Shown one piece after another: positions 48,587-57,710 of a DNA stretch of 64,000 nucleotides. The position numbers were made by a program, and so were the translations under genes. This DNA comes from Alloalcanivorax profundimaris (GTDB taxonomy: Bacteria; Pseudomonadota; Gammaproteobacteria; Pseudomonadales; Alcanivoracaceae). Under the pieces are notes generated by a model, which was not told where the DNA came from, searched no databases, and saw only the letters and a program-made list of their open reading frames with translations. Each line of letters starts with the position of its first letter. The stretch's first letter is position 1. The DNA is taken from NCBI RefSeq assembly GCF_015265435.1, contig NZ_JABJWH010000004.1:1-64000 (forward strand). The letters are read 5' to 3'.

Positions 48587-48618
48587 ATTCTATATTCCGG
48601 AACGGCAAAATAAAGCGC
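48587..48618 (-). promoter_or_regulatory. Promoter of cysW-cysA, twin of the sbp promoter
   Basis: On the minus strand a -35-like CTTTAT is followed by 17 bases and TAGAAT (48592-48587). The 11-mer GCGCTTTATTT (48618-48608) overlaps the -35 and is identical in the sbp promoter, also at CTTTAT-N17-TAxxxT spacing. The poor -35 with a conserved overlapping motif suggests an activator, presumably CysB. Confidence 0.65.
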
Positions 48619-48783
48619 TGTTTTAGATCCTTTCGGCATCGCGTTAGATCGCCGGCTACGCCAACGCCACCTTTCTTTACCTTCGCTTACATCCGTACGC
48701 CGTCCCCGGGGGTACTGGGTACAGGACCCAGACGGTCCCGCGCGGGCTCCCGGCCCGACCGATTCCGACTCAAGGAGAAAGGC

Positions 48784-50793
48784 ATGAACGCGAAAGGCAA
48801 AGGTATGTGGTGGATCTCGCCCCTGGCGATGGCCGTGGCCCTGGCCGCCTGTGGCGGTGACAGCGACAATGACCGCCCGGCCACCGGTGGCGATGACGGG
48901 GACGGCTTTCAGGCCTCGCCCCTGCTGGTGATGCACAACGGCAGCGGCAACGCCGGCCGGATCGACTGGGTCGACGGCGACCTGAACGTGGTCGGCTCCT
49001 TCAACGCGGACGCCAATGAAGGCATCGCCCTGGACCTGCTTGGCAACCTGTACGCCGCCGACGATAGCAATGGCGCCCCGAGCCGCCTGCAGGCCCTGCA
49101 CATGATCGCCGACCGTCAGGACGGCTCCAGCCCCAACGCCGCCCTGGACCGGGATTTCGAGGCCGCCGGTTCGATGACTCTCAAGGGCATCGCCATCGCC
49201 CATGAAGCGGGCCTGGTGATGGCCGCCAACGTGGGCGGCAACAGCATCGAGGTGTACGGCACCGCCGCCGGCGCGGGCGCCACGCCCCTGGCCAGCACCG
49301 CCCTGTCCGGCAACGCCTGGGACCTGGCCTACGACGAGGCCACCGACCGGGTGTTCCTGGCGATGACCAACGGCACGGTGATCGTCATCGACGACTACGT
49401 GGCCGGTGGTTTCCTGGGCACGCCCTCGCGCACCATCACGCCGGACAGCGCCGGCAGCGTCTCCAACATCCACGGCATCGCCTACCGGGCGGACACCGAC
49501 ACCCTGGTGATCACCGACGTGGGCGACGCCGGCATCGCCGATGACGGCCGCCTGTACGTGATTGAAAATGCCGCCAGCGCCGATGGCACCGTGACCCCGT
49601 CGCGGACGCTGTCCGGGCCGGCCACCACCCTGGGTAACCCGGTGGATTTGATCCTCGACGGTGACACCGCCTACATCGCGGAAAAATCCAATGACGCGGT
49701 GCTGATCTATCGGAACGTGTTCAGCGGCGATTCCGGCGACGTGGCTCCGGACTTCAGCCTGGACAGCGTGAAACCGGAATCCCTGGCCCTGGTGGTCGAA
49801 CCGGATACGCGCCCGGATCTGTCCGACATCGACACCACCGGCACCACCTTCACCGGCGTGGCGGTAACCAGCAACCCGCCGGCGGCCCCCACCGACCCGG
49901 ACGTGGTGATCCTGGACACCGGCCTGACCAGCCAGCAGCGCGGCTTCACCACCAGCGTGGATCGCGAGAGCCTGGCCTTCAATCAGATGGGCGATGCCTA
50001 TCTGACCTACGATACCGGCCTGGGAGTGATCAACCGCCTGGCCACCGACCGTGATGGCGAGATGCTGAGCGAAAGCCGTGACCGCGCCATCGAAGGCGCC
50101 AACACCGGCTTGGTCGCCCCCAAGGGCTTCGATGTGGCGGACGGTCTTGGCTGGGTGCTGGTCACCGACCAGGGCGACCCGGCGGTCCGTGTGTTCGGCG
50201 CCCAGGCCGGCGGTGACGTGGCGCCGCTGTTCACCACCAGCCTGAACGTGGCGCCCTGGGATCTGGACTATGATCCGGACGGCGATCGCCTCTACGTGGC
50301 GCTCACCGATGGCACCGTGGCGGTGTTCGATGACTACAGCAGCGCCCGAGGCGCCGGCGGTCCGGACCGCACCATCACCCCCGCCGAGGGCGGCACCGCC
50401 TTCGCCGCGCCCACCAATCTGCACGGCATCGTCCATGTGGCCGACAGCGACCAGCTGATCGTCTCCGACGTGGGCAGCGGCGCCAACCCCACCGACGGCA
50501 AGCTCTACGTGCTGGACAACGCCGCCAGCGCCGACGGCGTCACCAATGTGTCGGTGCGCATCGACGACAACGACAACAACGCCGTGGGCAACACCCAGCT
50601 CGGCAACCCGGTGGACATCGCCTTCGACGGCCAGCATCTGTACGTGGCCGAGAAGTCCCAGGGCAAGGTACTGCGTTTCGACAACATCCTGGACTCCGCC
50701 GGCGGTGACGTGACGCCGTCGCTGAGCTACGACCAGGCGTCGCCGGAATCGGTCTCGCTGATCGCCGATTACCTGGGCCGCGCGCCCCAGTAA
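48784..50793 (+). CDS. Large lipoprotein with two propeller-like repeat halves
   Basis: A 669-residue protein with lipobox LAAC (Cys23) then an acidic GGDSDNDRPATGGDDGDG linker. The body is a tandem duplication: about 45-345 and 375-665 share the order 'start of run, GNAWDLAYDEATDRVFLAMTNGTVIV / APWDLDYDPDGDRLYVALTDGTVAV, IHGI, LYVIENAASADG / LYVLDNAASADG, GNPVD, IAEKS / VAEKS, GDVAP...PESLAL / GDVTP...PESVSL'. Each half has NHL/SMP30-like short beta repeats, so a pair of beta-propellers is likely. The function is unknown. AAGGAG precedes the ATG. It is followed by an ECF sigma and anti-sigma pair. Confidence 0.8.
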   Translation: MNAKGKGMWWISPLAMAVALAACGGDSDNDRPATGGDDGDGFQASPLLVMHNGSGNAGRIDWVDGDLNVVGSFNADANEGIALDLLGNLYAADDSNGAPSRLQALHMIADRQDGSSPNAALDRDFEAAGSMTLKGIAIAHEAGLVMAANVGGNSIEVYGTAAGAGATPLASTALSGNAWDLAYDEATDRVFLAMTNGTVIVIDDYVAGGFLGTPSRTITPDSAGSVSNIHGIAYRADTDTLVITDVGDAGIADDGRLYVIENAASADGTVTPSRTLSGPATTLGNPVDLILDGDTAYIAEKSNDAVLIYRNVFSGDSGDVAPDFSLDSVKPESLALVVEPDTRPDLSDIDTTGTTFTGVAVTSNPPAAPTDPDVVILDTGLTSQQRGFTTSVDRESLAFNQMGDAYLTYDTGLGVINRLATDRDGEMLSESRDRAIEGANTGLVAPKGFDVADGLGWVLVTDQGDPAVRVFGAQAGGDVAPLFTTSLNVAPWDLDYDPDGDRLYVALTDGTVAVFDDYSSARGAGGPDRTITPAEGGTAFAAPTNLHGIVHVADSDQLIVSDVGSGANPTDGKLYVLDNAASADGVTNVSVRIDDNDNNAVGNTQLGNPVDIAFDGQHLYVAEKSQGKVLRFDNILDSAGGDVTPSLSYDQASPESVSLIADYLGRAPQ

Positions 50794-50912
50794 GCGGTGG
50801 GCGGGCCGCCCCGGCGGCCCGCATGCCCCGGACGTTGACAGTGTCTTCTCGTGCCGGCCGTCAGGATCCCGTGATACATCCGTTTTTGATGCTCACGCCC
50901 CGGAACCCGGCC

Positions 50913-51470
50913 ATGGACGACGATCAACAGCAGCATCTGGAACAAGGCACCGCCCTTCTGCTGGCCTGCGCCGGTGGCGACGGGGCCGCGTTCCAACGAC
51001 TTTATTCCATCGAGGCACCGCGCATGCTGGCCCTGGCCCGCCGTTTCACCGGCGAGTCGGCGGCGGCGGAGGACGCGGTGCAGGACACCTTCGTCCAGGT
51101 CTGGCGCAACGCTCATCGCTTCCGGCGGGAGCGGGGCAGCGCCCGGGCCTGGCTGTACAGCCTGTTGCGCTATCGGCTCATCAACCAGCAGCGGCGTGGG
51201 CGGCACGTGGGCGACCAGGGACTGCCCGGCGACGACTGGCCGGACCCGGGGCCTTCCCCGGAGCAATGCTCCTTGGAGGCGGACCGCGACCGGCGGCTGC
51301 GGGATTGTCTGCGTGGCTTGCAGGGCGATCGCCGGCGGCCGATTCTGATGGCGTTCTATCACGGCTTCACCTATGAGCAGATCGCGGAAAGCCTGGCGGT
51401 GCCCCTGGGCACCATCAAAAGCCGGGTGCGATCCGGCCTGAAAGGCCTTCAGGAGTGTCTGCGGCTATGA
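50913..51470 (+). CDS. ECF RNA polymerase sigma factor
   Basis: A 185-residue group 4 sigma factor. Region 2 (about 18-90: FQRLYSIEAPRMLALARRFTGESAAAEDAVQDTFVQVWRNAHRFR, AWLYSLLRYRLINQQRR) and region 4 (about 125-180: FYHGFTYEQIAESLAVPLGTIKSRVRSGLKGLQ). It resembles the SigK/RskA-associated group more than FecI. The frame opens at 50823; ATG 50913 (MDDDQQQ) is preferred by family length, though its ribosome site is weak. It overlaps the anti-sigma gene (ATGA). Confidence 0.9.
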   Translation: MDDDQQQHLEQGTALLLACAGGDGAAFQRLYSIEAPRMLALARRFTGESAAAEDAVQDTFVQVWRNAHRFRRERGSARAWLYSLLRYRLINQQRRGRHVGDQGLPGDDWPDPGPSPEQCSLEADRDRRLRDCLRGLQGDRRRPILMAFYHGFTYEQIAESLAVPLGTIKSRVRSGLKGLQECLRL

Positions 51471-52144
51471 TTCCCCAGGACCAGGAAGAGCGTCGCCTGC
51501 TGATCGCCGAGTACGTGCTCGGCCTGCATCGCGGTGAGCGGGCGGTGGAGATCGAGCGCTGGCTGGCGGAGGACGAGGACGCCGCGCGGCTCGCCCGGCA
51601 CTGGCGTGAGCATTGGGTGGGCGCCGCCGATCTTTTGCCGGCGCCGCGCCCGCCGGCCCGGTTATGGCGGCGGGTGGCCCGGGAAACCGGTCTGGCCCGG
51701 CCCTGGTGGCACGCCGGCTGGGCCAGCGTGTCGGTGTGGCGCGCGGTGAGCGCGGCGCTGCTGGTGGCGGTGGTGTTGCTGGCGGGCCCGCTGCGCCAGC
51801 CGGCGCCGGTCTATACCGTGGTGCTGCAGGCACCCGGCGAATCGGCCCGCCCGGGCTGGCGCGTCACCGTCTCCGACGGCGGCGATCTGCGGCTCACGCC
51901 GCTGGTGGAAGGGCAATACGCCGCGAATCGCAGCGTGCAGTTCTGGACCCTGGAAAACGATGCCCCGGGGCCCCGTTCCCTGGGCCTGGTGGAGCCGGGC
52001 CGGAGTCTGGTGATTCCGGCCAGCCAGGTGGGGAGCGTGGAAAGCGGCCAGCTGTTCGAGCTGACCCTGGAGCCGCAAGGCGGCTCGCCCAAGGACCGGC
52101 CCACCGGCCCGGTCCTCTTCATCGGCCGCGCCGTCGCAATATAA
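51467..52144 (+). CDS. RskA-type membrane anti-sigma factor
   Basis: A 225-residue partner of the preceding sigma. The N-terminal cytoplasmic anti-sigma domain (about 1-85) has RRLLIAEYVLGLHRGERAVEIERWLAEDEDAARLARHW, without a zinc HxxxCxxC motif. There is one membrane helix (about 92-112) and a periplasmic domain (about 120-225) of the anti-sigma K C-terminal type (VYTVVLQAPGE, FWTLENDAPGPRSLGLV). AGGAG at 51451-51455 and the ATGA overlap define the start. It probably controls the lipoprotein gene upstream. Confidence 0.85.
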   Translation: MIPQDQEERRLLIAEYVLGLHRGERAVEIERWLAEDEDAARLARHWREHWVGAADLLPAPRPPARLWRRVARETGLARPWWHAGWASVSVWRAVSAALLVAVVLLAGPLRQPAPVYTVVLQAPGESARPGWRVTVSDGGDLRLTPLVEGQYAANRSVQFWTLENDAPGPRSLGLVEPGRSLVIPASQVGSVESGQLFELTLEPQGGSPKDRPTGPVLFIGRAVAI

Positions 52145-52147
52145 AAA

Positions 52148-52309
52148 GCAGTTAACAGTGAACAGTTAATAGTTAACAGTTGCGCGGGACGGGCCCGTGA
52201 GGCGTGGCCGCCGTGCCCGCGGAAGCAGGCCTTGCCGGCCGCGGGCCGCGGGAAAGCCGGCCAGGCTTGCTCCGTCGCTGTTAACTATTAACTGTTCACT
52301 GTTAACTGC
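52148..52309. repeat. Heptad-type AT-rich inverted repeat element, copy 2
   Basis: The 32 bases 52148-52179 are perfectly complementary to 52278-52309, enclosing 98 GC-rich bases that contain further nested complementarity (AAGCAGGCCTTGCCGGC with its near-inverse before the right arm). The arm aligns over 31 bases with 4571-4601 with six differences, all transitions. It lies between the anti-sigma gene and the convergent cysT, exactly at a border of the island that splits the sulfate genes. Confidence 0.87.
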
Positions 52310-52313
52310 GTTT

Positions 52314-53150
52314 CTAGTTTCCCTGCCAGCGTTTGATCAGCCGTCCCTGGACCACCTGAATGCCGAACAGCAGCACCAGCGAGGCGGCCAGGATCACCGA
52401 GGCCAGGGCGCTGGCGGCGGCGAAGTCGTACTCTTCCAGGCGGATGTTCACCAGCAGCGAGATGATCTCGGTCTCGAACGGCATGTTGCCGGCGATGAAG
52501 ATCACCGCGCCGTATTCCCCCAGGCTGCGGGTAAAGGCCAGGGCGGTGCCGGTGAGCAGCGCCGGCATCAGTTGCGCCAGCACCACCTTGAAGAACGACG
52601 CCATGGGCGTGGCGCCCAGGGTGGCGGCGGCTTCTTCCACATCCGGCGTCAGGTCCTCCAGCACCGGCTGCACCGCGCGCACCACGAACGGCAGGCTGGT
52701 GAAGCTCATGGCGATCATGATGCCCAGGGGCGTATAGGCCACCGGGATGCCAATGGCCTCGAACCACTGGCCCAGCCAGCCGTTGGCGGCGAACAGCGCC
52801 GACAGCGTCAGGCCCGCCACGGCGGTGGGCAGGGCGAAGGGCAGGTCCACCAGGGCGTCCATGATGCGCCGCCCGGGGAAGCGGTAACGCACCAGCACCC
52901 AGGCCAGCAGCATGCCCACCACGGCGTTGATCAGGCTGGCGCCGGCGGCGGACAGGATGGTCACCTTGAAGCTGGCCAGGCTGCGCGGGTCGCTGATCAC
53001 CGACCAGTAGCGGCCCCAGGTCATGTCGCTGACGTGCAGCACCAGCCCGGACAGCGGCACCAGGATCACCAGGCACACGAAAAACACGCTCAGCGCGAAG
53101 CTGAGCGTGAATCCGGGCAGTACCGAATGTCGGGTGCGCAGAACAGCCAA
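52314..53150 (-). CDS. cysT: Sulfate ABC transporter permease CysT
   Basis: A 278-residue membrane subunit of the sulfate importer (also called CysU). About six helices; the permease loop reads VEEAAATLGATPMASFFKVVLAQLMPALLTGTALAFTRSLGEYGAVIFIAGN. The TTG start (53148-53150) lies immediately after the sbp stop, with AGGAG about ten bases upstream; no ATG is available near the family start. Its 3' end abuts the inverted-repeat element, where cysW would normally follow. Confidence 0.93.
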   Translation of the reverse strand: MAVLRTRHSVLPGFTLSFALSVFFVCLVILVPLSGLVLHVSDMTWGRYWSVISDPRSLASFKVTILSAAGASLINAVVGMLLAWVLVRYRFPGRRIMDALVDLPFALPTAVAGLTLSALFAANGWLGQWFEAIGIPVAYTPLGIMIAMSFTSLPFVVRAVQPVLEDLTPDVEEAAATLGATPMASFFKVVLAQLMPALLTGTALAFTRSLGEYGAVIFIAGNMPFETEIISLLVNIRLEEYDFAAASALASVILAASLVLLFGIQVVQGRLIKRWQGN

Positions 53151-54152
53151 CTAGCGGAGACTCCTTGCCTTGGCCTGCAGCTCGTCGAGCACGCCGCCGG
53201 AGGCGAAGTGGGTGTCCTGGGCCTCGGCCCAGGAGCCGAAGTAGTCCTCCACCTTGAGCAGCTTCACCGGCGGGAACTGGTCCTCGGTGGCCTTGACCAC
53301 CTCGGGGTTGTGCACCCGGTAGTTGAAGGTGGTGAGCAGCTGCTGGATTTCCTTGCTGTACAGGTATTCCAGATACTCGGTGGCCACCTCGCGGGTGCCC
53401 CGGTCGTCGACCACGTCGTCCACCACGGTGACCGGGAACTCGGCCAGCACGGAGGTCTCGGGCACCACCACTTCATAGTCGTCGGTGCCGTACTGCTTGC
53501 GGATGTTGTTCACCTCGGACTCGAAGCTGATCAGCACGTCGCCGATCTCGCGCTCGGCGAAGGTCACGGTGGCGCCCCGGCCGCCGGAATCGAACACCGC
53601 CACGTTACCCAGGAAGTGGGCCATATAATCGCGGATCTTGTCCTCATCGTCGTCGAACCGCTCCTCGGCGGCCATCCAGGCGGCCAGGTAGGTGTAACGC
53701 CCGTTGCCGGAGGTCTTGGGGTTGGGGAACACCACATCCACCCCGTCCTTGGCCAGATCGTCCCAGCCCTGGATGTTCTTGGGGTTGCCCTTGCGCACCA
53801 GGAAGGCGGTGGTGGAGTAGTAGGGGCTGGAGTTGTTCGGCAGCCGGGTGTTCCAGTCCTCGGGAATCAGGTTGCCCTTGTCGTGCAGCACGTTCACGTC
53901 GGTGACCTGGTTGAAGGTCACCACGTCCGCGTCCAGCCCCTGGAGGATGGCGCGGGCCTGCTTGGAGGAGCCGGCGTGGGACTGCTTGATGGTGATGTCC
54001 TCACCGGTTTTTTCCTTCCAGTGGGCCTGGAACTTGGGGTTGTAGGCCTGGAACAGCTCCCGGGCGATGTCGTAGGAACTGTTGAGAATGGTCTGCTGGG
54101 CGCTGGCCAGCGAGGCCACGGAAAGCAGAGCGGCGGTCAGCCAAACACGCAT
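53151..54152 (-). CDS. sbp: Periplasmic sulfate-binding protein
   Basis: The solute receptor of the sulfate importer. The 333-residue protein has a signal peptide ([18 protein letters not shown], about 18), [79 protein letters not shown] and [28 protein letters not shown], all family signatures. It heads the sbp-cysT half of the split operon. Confidence 0.96.
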   Translation of the reverse strand: MRVWLTAALLSVASLASAQQTILNSSYDIARELFQAYNPKFQAHWKEKTGEDITIKQSHAGSSKQARAILQGLDADVVTFNQVTDVNVLHDKGNLIPEDWNTRLPNNSSPYYSTTAFLVRKGNPKNIQGWDDLAKDGVDVVFPNPKTSGNGRYTYLAAWMAAEERFDDDEDKIRDYMAHFLGNVAVFDSGGRGATVTFAEREIGDVLISFESEVNNIRKQYGTDDYEVVVPETSVLAEFPVTVVDDVVDDRGTREVATEYLEYLYSKEIQQLLTTFNYRVHNPEVVKATEDQFPPVKLLKVEDYFGSWAEAQDTHFASGGVLDELQAKARSLR

Positions 54153-54189
54153 TGTCGGGCTCCTTGCGGATGAATTCGGATTGGCGCTC

Positions 54190-54221
54190 AGTGTATATAA
54201 CGGCAGGTTTAAATAAAGCGC
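54190..54221 (-). promoter_or_regulatory. Promoter of sbp-cysT
   Basis: The minus strand shows CTTTAT, 17 bases and TACACT (54195-54190), with the 11-mer GCGCTTTATTT at 54221-54211 shared exactly with the cysW promoter. Both 11-mers start about 60-65 bases before their genes. A CysB-type activator site is the obvious interpretation. Confidence 0.65.
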
Positions 54222-54279
54222 CTGCTTAAACGGATTTGGAATTTAGATATGAGCGGCGGGCGCCGGCCGAATAAGGCCT

Positions 54280-55623
54280 TCAGCCCGCTTCGGAAAGCGC
54301 CTTCAGGCCACTCCGCAGGGAGTTGGGCAGGGCCTCGACGATCTCCACGTCCACGAAATCGCCGATCAGGTCGATGTCGTCGCAGGCGAAGTTCACCACC
54401 CGGTTGTTCTCGGTGCGGCCCTTGAGCTGGCCCGGGTCCTTCTTGGAGAAGCCGTCCACCAGAATGCGCTGGGTGGTGCCCACCATCTTGCGGGAGATGT
54501 CCAGGGCGTTCTGCTGGATGCGCTGCTGCAGAATGCGCAGGCGCTCCTTCTTCACGTCCAGGGGCACGTCGTCGGGCAGGTCCGCCGCCGGAGTGCCCGG
54601 GCGGGCGCTGTAGATGAAGCTGAAGGAGTGATCGAAGCCGATGTCGCCAATCAGGTTCATGGTGGCCTCGAAATCGGCGTCGCTTTCCCCCGGGAAGCCG
54701 ATGATGAAATCCGAGCTGTAGGAAATGTCCGGGCGGATGCGGCGCAGCTTGCGCAGCTTGGATTTGTACTCCAGCACCGTGTGGTTGCGCTTCATCAGCG
54801 CCAGGATGCGGTCGGAGCCGGATTGCACCGGCAGGTGCAGGTGGCTGACCAGCTCCGGCACCTCCTCGTAGACCTGGATCAGGGCGTCGGAGAACTCCAC
54901 CGGGTGGCTGGTGGTGTAGCGGATGCGGTCGATGCCGTCGATGTCGCGCAGCAGCAGGATCAGATCCGCCAGATCCAGCACCTCGCCGTTGGCGCCCTGG
55001 CCCCGGTAGGCGTTCACGTTCTGGCCCAGCAGGTTGATCTCGCGCACGCCCATGTCCGCCAGGTGGCGCACCTCGTCGAGCACCGGCTGCACCGGGCGGC
55101 TTACTTCCTCGCCGCGGGTGTAGGGCACCACGCAGAAGGTGCAGTACTTGGAGCAGCCCTCCATGATCGAGACGAAGGCGCTGGGGCCGTCCACGCTGGG
55201 CTCCGGCAGGCTGTCGAACTTCTCGATTTCCGGGAAGGTCACGTCGATGGCCAGGGAGCGGGTGGTGGACGCCTGGGTGATCAGGCCGGGCAGGCGGTGC
55301 AGGGTCTGCGGGCCGAACACCACGTCCACGTAAGGGGCGCGTTCACGGATCGCCTCGCCTTCCTGGCTGGCCACGCAGCCCCCCACGCCGATGATCAGGT
55401 CCGGGTTGCGGTCCTTCAGGCGCTTCCAGCGGCCCAGTTGGTGGAACACCTTCTCCTGGGCCTTTTCGCGGATCGAGCAGGTGTTGAGCAGCAGCACATC
55501 CGCTTCTTCCGGATTGTCCGTGGGCTCCAGGCTGTGGGTGGACTCCAGCAGATCCACCATGCGGGTGGAGTCGTACTCGTTCATCTGGCAGCCGTGGGTC
55601 TGGATAAACAGCTTGCGTGCCAT
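54280..55623 (-). CDS. miaB: tRNA-2-methylthio-N6-isopentenyladenosine synthase
   Basis: A radical SAM methylthiotransferase acting on A37 of tRNA. The 447-residue protein has the N-terminal UPF0004 domain with cluster cysteines ([40 protein letters not shown]), the radical SAM motif [15 protein letters not shown] and a C-terminal TRAM domain. The frame opens at 55785, but [12 protein letters not shown] (55623) is the family start. The usual neighbour phoH is displaced by the sulfate and ECF genes. Confidence 0.97.
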   Translation of the reverse strand: MARKLFIQTHGCQMNEYDSTRMVDLLESTHSLEPTDNPEEADVLLLNTCSIREKAQEKVFHQLGRWKRLKDRNPDLIIGVGGCVASQEGEAIRERAPYVDVVFGPQTLHRLPGLITQASTTRSLAIDVTFPEIEKFDSLPEPSVDGPSAFVSIMEGCSKYCTFCVVPYTRGEEVSRPVQPVLDEVRHLADMGVREINLLGQNVNAYRGQGANGEVLDLADLILLLRDIDGIDRIRYTTSHPVEFSDALIQVYEEVPELVSHLHLPVQSGSDRILALMKRNHTVLEYKSKLRKLRRIRPDISYSSDFIIGFPGESDADFEATMNLIGDIGFDHSFSFIYSARPGTPAADLPDDVPLDVKKERLRILQQRIQQNALDISRKMVGTTQRILVDGFSKKDPGQLKGRTENNRVVNFACDDIDLIGDFVDVEIVEALPNSLRSGLKALSEAG

Positions 55624-55783
55624 GGGGAAGACCGTCGATCGATTGGAAAATGGGCGCCGATTGTACCGCCCGAGGGGGCAAACCGGGAACCCCGGACGTG
55701 GCAAAACGCCGCACCGCCGCGCTGGGCGCGCGCCGCCCCGGCGCGGTATCATCCGGCGCCGCCGTCGTGATCCGGAGCCCACC

Positions 55784-56365
55784 ATGCCCTTTTACCGCGT
55801 CCTGGCGGGCCGGCTTGGCCTGCTGACCCTGTTCCTGGCCCTGGCCGCCTGCGCCGAGCCCCGCCAGGAGCTGCCGGTGAACACCCGCCTGGGTGGGGAT
55901 TTCACCCTCACCGACCACCGTGGCGAGGCGTTCCGCCTGGCCGACCAGGAAGGCCGGGTGGTGCTCATGTTCTTCGGCTACACCCATTGCCCGGACATCT
56001 GTCCGGCCACCCTGGCCCGGGTCTCCCAGGTGTACCGCAATCTGCGCGAGGCCGGCGACGCCGGCCGGGTGCAGCCGCTGTTCATCACCTTCGACCCGGC
56101 CCGGGACACCCCGGCCCATCTGGCCGAGTACCTGCCCTGGTTCAAGGCCGACGTGATCGGCCTGACCGGCAGCGAAGCGGACATTCGCGCCGTGGCGGAG
56201 CAGTACGGGGTGGTCTTCCTGAAATCCGATCCCCAGGATGGGGGCTACGATTTCACCCACAGCGACTATGTTTATCTGCTGGACCAGCAGGGGCGGGTGC
56301 GCAAGCTGTACCCGTCGGACTTCAATATCGACGAGGTGACCGATGATGTACAAAGCCTTCTTTAA
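55784..56365 (+). CDS. SCO1/SenC/PrrC copper chaperone lipoprotein
   Basis: Delivers copper to, or reduces, the CuA site of cytochrome c oxidase. The 193-residue protein has the lipobox LAAC (about residue 23), a thioredoxin-like fold, the copper motif [11 protein letters not shown] (CxxxC) and a C-terminal His in [16 protein letters not shown] 55784 is chosen for the signal peptide. The stop overlaps the PCuAC gene by 23 bases, so the two chaperones are coupled. Confidence 0.94.
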   Translation: MPFYRVLAGRLGLLTLFLALAACAEPRQELPVNTRLGGDFTLTDHRGEAFRLADQEGRVVLMFFGYTHCPDICPATLARVSQVYRNLREAGDAGRVQPLFITFDPARDTPAHLAEYLPWFKADVIGLTGSEADIRAVAEQYGVVFLKSDPQDGGYDFTHSDYVYLLDQQGRVRKLYPSDFNIDEVTDDVQSLL

Positions 56366-56804
56366 CCGCGCTCTGGCGCGGGCGCTCGCCGGCGCCGGCC
56401 TGCTGGCCCTGGCCGCCGGTGCCTCGGCGGCGGACGATCTGGTGGTGGAAAACGCCTGGCTGCGCGCGGTGCCACCGGTGTCGCCGACCATGGCGGGCTA
56501 TTTCGAGCTGCGCAACAAAGGCGACCGCAGCGTGAAGCTGGAAGGCGCGGAGGCGGAATTCGCCGGCATGGCCATGCTGCACGGCACCGAAACCACCGGC
56601 GACGGCCAGCGCCGCATGGTGCATCTGGGGACCATTCGTCTGGATCCCGGTGACCGGGTCAGCTTCAAGCCGGGTGGCAAGCATCTGATGCTGATGAAAC
56701 TCAGCGACGTGCCGCGCGCCGGCGAAACCGTGGCGGTGTGTTTGACCTTCACCAATCACGATGATGTCTGCGCGGATTTCCAGGTAAGGCACAATTCGCC
56801 TTAG
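56343..56804 (+). CDS. PCuAC-type periplasmic copper chaperone
   Basis: A 153-residue DUF461/PCuAC protein that binds Cu(I) for cytochrome oxidase assembly. Signal peptide to ASA (about 29); the copper ligands follow the H(M)x10Mx21HxM pattern: MLHGTETTGDGQRRMVHL and GGKHLMLMKLSDV. It overlaps the Sco gene, the usual functional pair. The native DNA between it and the next gene holds a terminator. Confidence 0.92.
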   Translation: MMYKAFFNRALARALAGAGLLALAAGASAADDLVVENAWLRAVPPVSPTMAGYFELRNKGDRSVKLEGAEAEFAGMAMLHGTETTGDGQRRMVHLGTIRLDPGDRVSFKPGGKHLMLMKLSDVPRAGETVAVCLTFTNHDDVCADFQVRHNSP

Positions 56805-56823
56805 GGGAGGGAGGAATTAAAAA

Positions 56824-56878
56824 ACACCGTGGGGCCTGCTTGCGTTTCCAGCGAGGACCAGGGAGGGCCCCACGGTGT
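56824..56878 (-). terminator. Terminator of the TorF-type gene
   Basis: A perfect 13-bp stem (ACACCGTGGGGCC 56824-56836 with 56866-56878) encloses a 29-base loop. On the minus strand it is followed by TTTTTTAATT, so it terminates the outer membrane protein gene. It may also stop readthrough from the copper chaperone genes. Confidence 0.75.
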
Positions 56879-56931
56879 GAAAAGGTTGGGCGGGGGGAGA
56901 GACCCGCCCGAATACTCTCAGCGCTTACTTC

Positions 56932-57633
56932 TTAGAACGACAGGGCGTAGGTCACGACGAACAGGGTGTCGTTGGCTTCGTCCATGTTGTCGTCATCGGA
57001 ATCCACCACCTTGGAGACGGTGAAGCCCAGTTCATCGGTCATGGCGTAGGTCAGATCCACGTGGGTGTAGTCGGAGCTGTCCGCGTCGAAGTCGAAGTAG
57101 CCGACGTTGACGCCGAACTGGTCGTAGCTGTAGCCCACGTTGTAGTAGTTGTCCTTGTTGTCCACCGCGTCGCTGCCGTGGCCGTAGTCGCCCACGCCGA
57201 TGAAGGCGGCGGCGGAGAAGCCGGCCAGGCCGAAGCTGGCGATCACTTCCTGGAAGTCCGCGTCGGTGGCGTTCGGGTAGTTGTAGTCGACGAAGGACAG
57301 GTCGTAGGAGAAGTCGCCCACGGCGCCGCCGTAGCCGGCGTACAGGTCGTATTCCATGCCGCCGGTGCTGGCGTCGCCGTCACCGTCGGTGTCGTTCTCG
57401 GAGCTGGCCCACACGCCGGCGTACAGGCCGGTGGAATGCGCGTAGTCCAAGCCACCGAATACCTGGGCGTTACCGGCGGACAAGTCCTGACCACGCCACA
57501 GGTAGATGTTGGAAATGCCCACGTTACCGCTGACTTCGGCGGCGGCCATGGACGGAGCGATCAGGCCGGTGGCGGCGGTGGCGGCCACGGTGGCGGCCAA
57601 AACGGTCTTCTTCATCCCAGATACGTGTTTCAT
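56932..57633 (-). CDS. TorF-family (TIGR02001) outer membrane porin-like protein
   Basis: A 233-residue predicted outer membrane beta-barrel. A signal peptide with AAA near residue 32-33, then the family start EVSGNVGISNIYLWRGQDLS, alternating strands rich in Tyr, Asp and Gly, and a terminal aromatic (VVTYALSF) typical of barrel proteins. Family members often sit by glnK-amtB ammonium genes. Here the neighbours differ, but a sigma-54 promoter and NtrC-like boxes lie upstream, supporting a nitrogen-related role. GAGGG six bases before ATG 57633 sets the start. Confidence 0.88.
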   Translation of the reverse strand: MKHVSGMKKTVLAATVAATAATGLIAPSMAAAEVSGNVGISNIYLWRGQDLSAGNAQVFGGLDYAHSTGLYAGVWASSENDTDGDGDASTGGMEYDLYAGYGGAVGDFSYDLSFVDYNYPNATDADFQEVIASFGLAGFSAAAFIGVGDYGHGSDAVDNKDNYYNVGYSYDQFGVNVGYFDFDADSSDYTHVDLTYAMTDELGFTVSKVVDSDDDNMDEANDTLFVVTYALSF

Positions 57634-57710
57634 GTGCAACCCTCTTTGCAAATAACTGTTTTCTAGGTTGTGCGCTCCTGGCGCACTGGCCTGGGAGGCT
57701 CGACCGGATA

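Noticed and set aside
47710-50637. A 975-codon minus-strand frame extending cysW through the lipoprotein region
   Set aside because: Only the last 277 codons are CysW; the rest is the antisense shadow of the plus-strand lipoprotein gene.
50835-50865. TTGACA before the ECF sigma gene as a sigma-70 promoter
   Set aside because: No acceptable -10 at 16-18 bases; not reported as a promoter.
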